From Acidovorax sp. CF316 (GTDB lineage Bacteria; Pseudomonadota; Gammaproteobacteria; Burkholderiales; Burkholderiaceae_C), in contig NZ_AKJX01000019.1 in assembly GCF_000276605.1 (NCBI RefSeq), positions 1 through 59,707 on the forward strand: a stretch of DNA of 59,707 bases, written 5' to 3'. Below are positions 56,352-59,707 of this stretch, piece after piece. Positions within the stretch are counted from its first letter, which is position 1, and each line of letters opens with the position of its first letter. The notes under the pieces are model-generated. The model ran no database searches. It saw only the letters and a list, made by a program, of their open reading frames with translations, and was not told the origin of the DNA. Position numbers and translations under genes: made by a program.

Positions 56352-57248
56352 TCAGGACGTGTGGGACGACAGTCCCGTGACCAGGGCATCGAAGGCCACC
56401 TTGCAGCGCGGGCTGTCGCGCAGGTCCTCGTGCATCGTGACCCAGGTTTCGAGTGGCAGCGTGAAGTGCTGGGGCAGTACCCGGACCAGCGATGGATCGC
56501 GCCTGGCCAATGCCACCTGGCACACCCCGATGCCGCAACCTGCCCGCAGCAGCGCCAGCTGACCCAGGTCGCTGTCGGTGCGCAGCGAGAAGTTGCGCCG
56601 CGTCCAGCCTGACAGTGCCGGCAGTGCCTTGCTCGCCGCGCGCAGAAAGGGCGTCTCTTCGTCGAACCCGATCAGCGCATGGTCTGCGAGGTCACCGGGC
56701 TGTGACGGTGTGCCGTGCTGTGCCAGATAGCGCTGGTGGGCATGCAGGCCCAGTTCCACGTTGCCCACGCGGCGGGCCACCAGCACATCCTGTTTGGGGC
56801 TGGTCATGCGCACCGCGATGTCGGCCTCGCGGTGCAGCAGGTCCTGCACCCGGTTGGTCAGCACCAGCTCGATCCTGAGCCCTGGGTAGGTTTCGCGCAG
56901 CCCGGCCACGATGGGCGGCAGCACTTCCACGCCGATGACTTCGCTGGCCGATACCCGCACGGTGCCCTTCACGCCCGTCCCCTGGCTCTCGGCCGCGCGC
57001 TGCAGCGCCGCAGCGGTGCTGTGCATCGCCTCTGCGTGGCCGCGCAGGGCCAGGGCCGCCTCGGTCGGCATCAGGCCCGTCTGCGAGCGCGTGAAGAGGG
57101 CAAAGCCCAGCGACTTCTCCAGCGACTGGACGTGCCTGCCCACGGTGGGTTGGGTAATGCCCAAAGCCCGTGCAGCACCGGAGAGCGAGCCCTCCACCAG
57201 CACGCCCAGAAAGCTGCGGTACAGCTCCCATCCAATTTCCTTGTCCAT
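56352..57248 (-). CDS. LysR-family transcriptional regulator
   Basis: A 298-aa regulator. The N-terminal winged helix-turn-helix (about 10-70) reads FLGVLVEGSLSGAARALGITQPTVGRHVQSLEKSLGFALFTRSQTGLMPTEAA. The C-terminal effector domain contains VRVSASEVIGVEVLPPIVAGLRETYPGLRIELVLTNRVQDLLHREADIAVR. It is divergent from the epimerase-like gene at 57348, with a 99-bp spacer containing AT-rich dyad-like sequence near its own start (TATAGCTGATTAATCA). By LysR logic it probably controls that gene and itself. The effector is unknown. Confidence 0.92.
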   Translation of the reverse strand: MDKEIGWELYRSFLGVLVEGSLSGAARALGITQPTVGRHVQSLEKSLGFALFTRSQTGLMPTEAALALRGHAEAMHSTAAALQRAAESQGTGVKGTVRVSASEVIGVEVLPPIVAGLRETYPGLRIELVLTNRVQDLLHREADIAVRMTSPKQDVLVARRVGNVELGLHAHQRYLAQHGTPSQPGDLADHALIGFDEETPFLRAASKALPALSGWTRRNFSLRTDSDLGQLALLRAGCGIGVCQVALARRDPSLVRVLPQHFTLPLETWVTMHEDLRDSPRCKVAFDALVTGLSSHTS

Positions 57249-57347
57249 GCATAAATGTATAGCTGATTAATCATGTTGGGCAATTTCTTTTGTTCTCTCG
57301 TGCGCCCAGAATTCCCCCATCGCAACACAGTTCACTGGAGAGACATC

Positions 57348-58370
57348 ATGGAAAACGCACATCGGAACATCGCCCTGGTACTCGGCGCCACGGGGGGCAT
57401 CGGCGGCGAAGTGGCGCGCCAGCTGCGCGACGCCGGCTGGCAGGTGCGCGCGCTCCAGCGCGGCCTGGCACAGGCGCAGGAGTTGCTCGACGGCCTGGTC
57501 TGGCTGCGCGGCGACGCGATGAACCGCGACGACGTGCTGAACGCCGCGCAGGGCTGCTCCGTCATCGTGCATGCCGTCAACCCGCCGGGCTACCTGCGCT
57601 GGGCCGAGCTGGTGCTGCCCATGCTGGACAACACGGTGGCCGCCGCGATGGCCCAGCGCGCCACCATCGTGCTGCCCGGCACGGTCTACAACTACGGGCC
57701 CGATGCATTCCCTGTGCTGGCAGAGACCTCGCCGCAGCAGCCAGCCACCCGCAAAGGCGCCATCCGCGTGGAGCTGGAGCGCCGCCTGGAGGCTGCGAGC
57801 CAGCAGGGCGCGCGGGTGATCGTCGTGCGTGCCGGCGACTTCTTCGGCCCCCAGGTCGGCAACAGCTGGTTCGCCCAAGGCCTGGTCAAGCCAGGCCAGC
57901 TCGTGGCCGCCGTCAGCCTGCCGGGCGACCGGGGCGTGGGCCACCAGTGGTCCTACCTGCCCGACGTGGCGCGCACCATGGTCGCGCTGCTGGCTCGCCG
58001 CGCGCAGTTGCAGCCGTTTGCCACCTTTCACATGGCCGGGCACTGGGACGCGGACGGCACGCAGATGGCTGCGGCGATCGGCCGCGTAGTGCAGCGCCGC
58101 AGCGGCAAGCGGCCCAAGGTGCGCGCCTTCCCCTGGTGGCTGGTGCGGCTGGCCGCGCCGTTCGTGCCGACCCTGCGCGAGTTGCTGGAGATGCGCTACC
58201 TGTGGCGCCAGCCGGTGGCCATGGACAACGCGCGCCTGAAGGCGGTGCTGGGCCAGGAGCCGCATACGCCGCTGGACGAGGCCGTGCAGGCGACGCTCGA
58301 GGGCCTCGGGTGCCTCCTGCCAGCCCCCAATGCCCAGGTGCTCTCGCCGGCGGGCGCGGCACGGGCCTGA
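57348..58370 (+). CDS. NAD(P)-dependent epimerase/dehydratase-like protein (extended SDR)
   Basis: A 340-aa Rossmann protein. The NAD(P) loop is VLGATGGIGGEVARQLRDAGWQVRAL, with LRGDAMNRDDV and the YNYGPDAFPV segment in place of a strict YxxxK. Later parts include VVRAGDFFGPQVGNSWF and HQWSYLPDVARTMVALL. It resembles NmrA/epimerase-type atypical SDRs. GGAG lies about 8 nt upstream of the ATG at 57348. It forms a unit with the small membrane gene 10 bp downstream and is divergent from the LysR gene. Substrate unknown. Confidence 0.82.
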   Translation: MENAHRNIALVLGATGGIGGEVARQLRDAGWQVRALQRGLAQAQELLDGLVWLRGDAMNRDDVLNAAQGCSVIVHAVNPPGYLRWAELVLPMLDNTVAAAMAQRATIVLPGTVYNYGPDAFPVLAETSPQQPATRKGAIRVELERRLEAASQQGARVIVVRAGDFFGPQVGNSWFAQGLVKPGQLVAAVSLPGDRGVGHQWSYLPDVARTMVALLARRAQLQPFATFHMAGHWDADGTQMAAAIGRVVQRRSGKRPKVRAFPWWLVRLAAPFVPTLRELLEMRYLWRQPVAMDNARLKAVLGQEPHTPLDEAVQATLEGLGCLLPAPNAQVLSPAGAARA

Positions 58371-58380
58371 GGAGCGCACC

Positions 58381-58797
58381 ATGGAGAATGACATTCATCC
58401 TGCACCCAGCGCCGGCACGCCGGCCATGGCTTGGAGCGCAAGGCTGGCGCTGGGGCTGGTCGTGGCCCAGTTCGCCCTGGCCGGGGCGGCCCTGTACGCC
58501 AGCCCCGCGGTGTGGGCGGCGCATGGCGCGGTCGGTTCCAGCGTGCTGCTGCCGGTGGTGGCGATGCTGGTGCACAGCAGGCAAGGGCAGGAGTTTGCCC
58601 ACCTGCGGCCAGGGGTGTGGGGCCTGCTCGCGCTGTACCTGGCCCAGGTGCTGCTGGCGGTGCTCTCCGAGCGGCCCGAAATGCTGGCACTGCGCGCCGC
58701 GCATGTGGGCAATGCAGCCCTGGTGCTGTGCGCGAGCTTCTGGCTGGTGCTGCGCACCCGGGTGACCCGCGATGGCTTGTCGACCGCCTCACGGTAG
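58381..58797 (+). CDS. Small four-helix membrane protein (DUF6220-like)
   Basis: A 138-aa protein with four hydrophobic segments (about 18-38, 45-65, 78-96 and 104-122), including ALGLVVAQFALAGAALYASPAVWAAHGAVGSSVLLPVVAML. Spacing and the early histidine resemble DUF6220-type membrane proteins; the assignment is tentative. ATG at 58381, 10 bp after the epimerase-like gene, so probably one transcript under LysR control. Its last five codons and stop lie inside a perfect 15-bp inverted repeat (58774-58812). Confidence 0.7.
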   Translation: MENDIHPAPSAGTPAMAWSARLALGLVVAQFALAGAALYASPAVWAAHGAVGSSVLLPVVAMLVHSRQGQEFAHLRPGVWGLLALYLAQVLLAVLSERPEMLALRAAHVGNAALVLCASFWLVLRTRVTRDGLSTASR

Positions 58798-58812
58798 GGC
58801 GGTCGACAAGCC
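58774..58812 (+). terminator. Perfect 15-bp inverted repeat across the stop codon of the membrane gene
   Basis: Arms GGCTTGTCGACCGCC (58774-58788) and GGCGGTCGACAAGCC (58798-58812) are perfectly complementary. The 9-nt loop holds the TAG stop (58795-58797). No T-run follows, so it may be a Rho-dependent pause, a 3'-end stabiliser or a site shared with the convergent ABC-transporter gene. A second short hairpin CCCCGGC/GCCGGGG is at 58855-58871. Confidence 0.5.
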
Positions 58813-58881
58813 CTGATCCAGAGGCGGTCAGGAACCGGGTCCGGGATCTGGAATGCCCCGGCATGGCCGGGGACGCAGGGT

Positions 58882-59707
58882 CTATGCCGTGAACTGCAGC
58901 GCCGCCAGCCGCGCGTAGATGCCATCGGCCGCCAGCAGGTCGGCATGCGTGCCTTGCTCCACGATGCGGCCATGCTCCAGCACCACGATGCGGTCGGCGT
59001 TCTGCACGGTGGCCAGGCGGTGGGCGATCACGAGGGTGGTGCGCTGGCCCGTGTGGCGCTGCATGGCAGTGTCCAGGGCCGCCTGTACCATGCGCTCGCT
59101 CCCTGCGTCGAGCGCGCTGGTGGCCTCGTCGAGCAGCAGCAGGGGCGGGTTCTTGAGCATGGCGCGGGCAATCGCGATGCGCTGGCGCTGGCCGCCGGAC
59201 AGGCGCACGCCGCGTTCCCCGAGGAAGGTGCCGTAGCCCTCGGGCAGCGCCGTCAGGAAGTCGTGTGCAAAGGCCGAGCGCGCGGCGGCCATCACCTCAT
59301 CGTCCGTCGCACCGGGCCGGCCATAGCGGATGTTCTCCATCGCCGATGAGGAGAAGATCACCGCATCCTGCGGCACCACGCCGACATGCGAGCGCAGCTC
59401 GGTCAGGGGCAGGGCGCGGATGTCCATGCCGTTCAGGCGGATGGCACCCCGCAGAGCGCCGTCGCCCGCGGCATCCACGTCGTAGAAGCGCTGCAGCAGT
59501 TGGAACACCGTGGTCTTGCCCGCGCCGCTGGCACCCACCAGGGCCACGGTCTCGCCTGCGGCCAGCTGCAGGTTGAAGTCCTGCAGCGCCGGCTGGTCGG
59601 GGCGCGAGGGGTAGTGGAAGTCGACCTGGTCGAAGGCCACGGTCAGGCCCTTGCCGGTGCCGGGCAAGGCCAGGGGCGCAGCCGGCTCGGCCACCGGCGA
59701 GCGGCTG
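58882..59707 (-). CDS. ABC exporter ATP-binding domain (MsbA/LmrA-type half-transporter), partial
   Basis: C-terminal part of an ABC exporter; the reading frame continues past the right edge, so the membrane domain is not in this window. The nucleotide-binding domain is complete: Walker [11 protein letters not shown]-loop VVPQDAVIF, signature [16 protein letters not shown], Walker [13 protein letters not shown] and H-loop [32 protein letters not shown] is typical of lipid- or drug-exporting MsbA-like proteins with fused membrane and ATPase domains. The C-terminus [10 protein letters not shown] is normal. Substrate unknown. Confidence 0.9.
   Translation of the reverse strand, partial: SRSPVAEPAAPLALPGTGKGLTVAFDQVDFHYPSRPDQPALQDFNLQLAAGETVALVGASGAGKTTVFQLLQRFYDVDAAGDGALRGAIRLNGMDIRALPLTELRSHVGVVPQDAVIFSSSAMENIRYGRPGATDDEVMAAARSAFAHDFLTALPEGYGTFLGERGVRLSGGQRQRIAIARAMLKNPPLLLLDEATSALDAGSERMVQAALDTAMQRHTGQRTTLVIAHRLATVQNADRIVVLEHGRIVEQGTHADLLAADGIYARLAALQFTA

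Overview
The window is about 60 kb of GC-rich (roughly 65-70%) chromosome from a betaproteobacterium of the family Comamonadaceae, most likely Acidovorax or a close relative. That placement is inference. It rests on the gene order hom-thrC, rpsO-pnp, tpiA-secG-tRNA-Leu-nuoA to nuoN-DUF2818-DUF1178, on the separate nuoC and nuoD genes, and on the protein sequences. It reads as core chromosome. I see no insertion sequence, prophage, plasmid function, CRISPR array or toxin-antitoxin pair.

Layout. Positions 1-2.6 kb: a Bcp-type peroxiredoxin and an Mth938-like protein on the minus strand, then an alanine-type aminotransferase on the plus strand. 2.7-6.5 kb: a DUF1176 protein, then homoserine dehydrogenase and threonine synthase (aspartate to threonine branch). 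6.7-12.5 kb: molybdenum cofactor genes mobB-moeA-moaD and, 3.3 kb further on, moaE; four minus-strand genes including dapA and an acyltransferase lie between them. 12.6-17.2 kb: clpB behind a textbook sigma-32 promoter, a small membrane protein and an aldehyde dehydrogenase. 17.2-19.7 kb: a response regulator and hybrid histidine kinase pair. 19.8-28.4 kb: an adhesin-domain-like small protein, a GNAT acetyltransferase, a methyltransferase, a protein of unknown function, dusC, a phospholipase-D lipoprotein, an ammonium transporter with sigma-54 and NtrC-like sites, and ribD.

28.4-35.3 kb: a complete type IV minor-pilin operon, fimT-pilV-pilW-pilX-pilY1-pilE, clearly less GC-rich than its surroundings. 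35.5-40.7 kb: rpsO, pnp, a quinone oxidoreductase, tpiA and secG. 40.8-55.8 kb: tRNA-Leu(GAG) followed by the 14-gene respiratory complex I operon and DUF2818. 55.8-59.7 kb: DUF1178, a LysR regulator divergent from an epimerase-like gene with a small membrane protein, and the ATPase end of an ABC exporter cut by the window edge.

The most unusual structure is upstream of dapA: a near-consensus -10 box placed so that transcription would start at the ATG of a 29-codon reading frame, followed at once by a compact two-stem RNA element (9701-9860). Other non-coding signals are a long leader hairpin before pnp, a perfect 13-bp hairpin between tRNA-Leu and nuoA, terminator-like hairpins about 20 nt upstream of two start codons, and a perfect 15-bp inverted repeat across the stop codon of the gene at 58381. 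No wholly new multi-gene system is evident.
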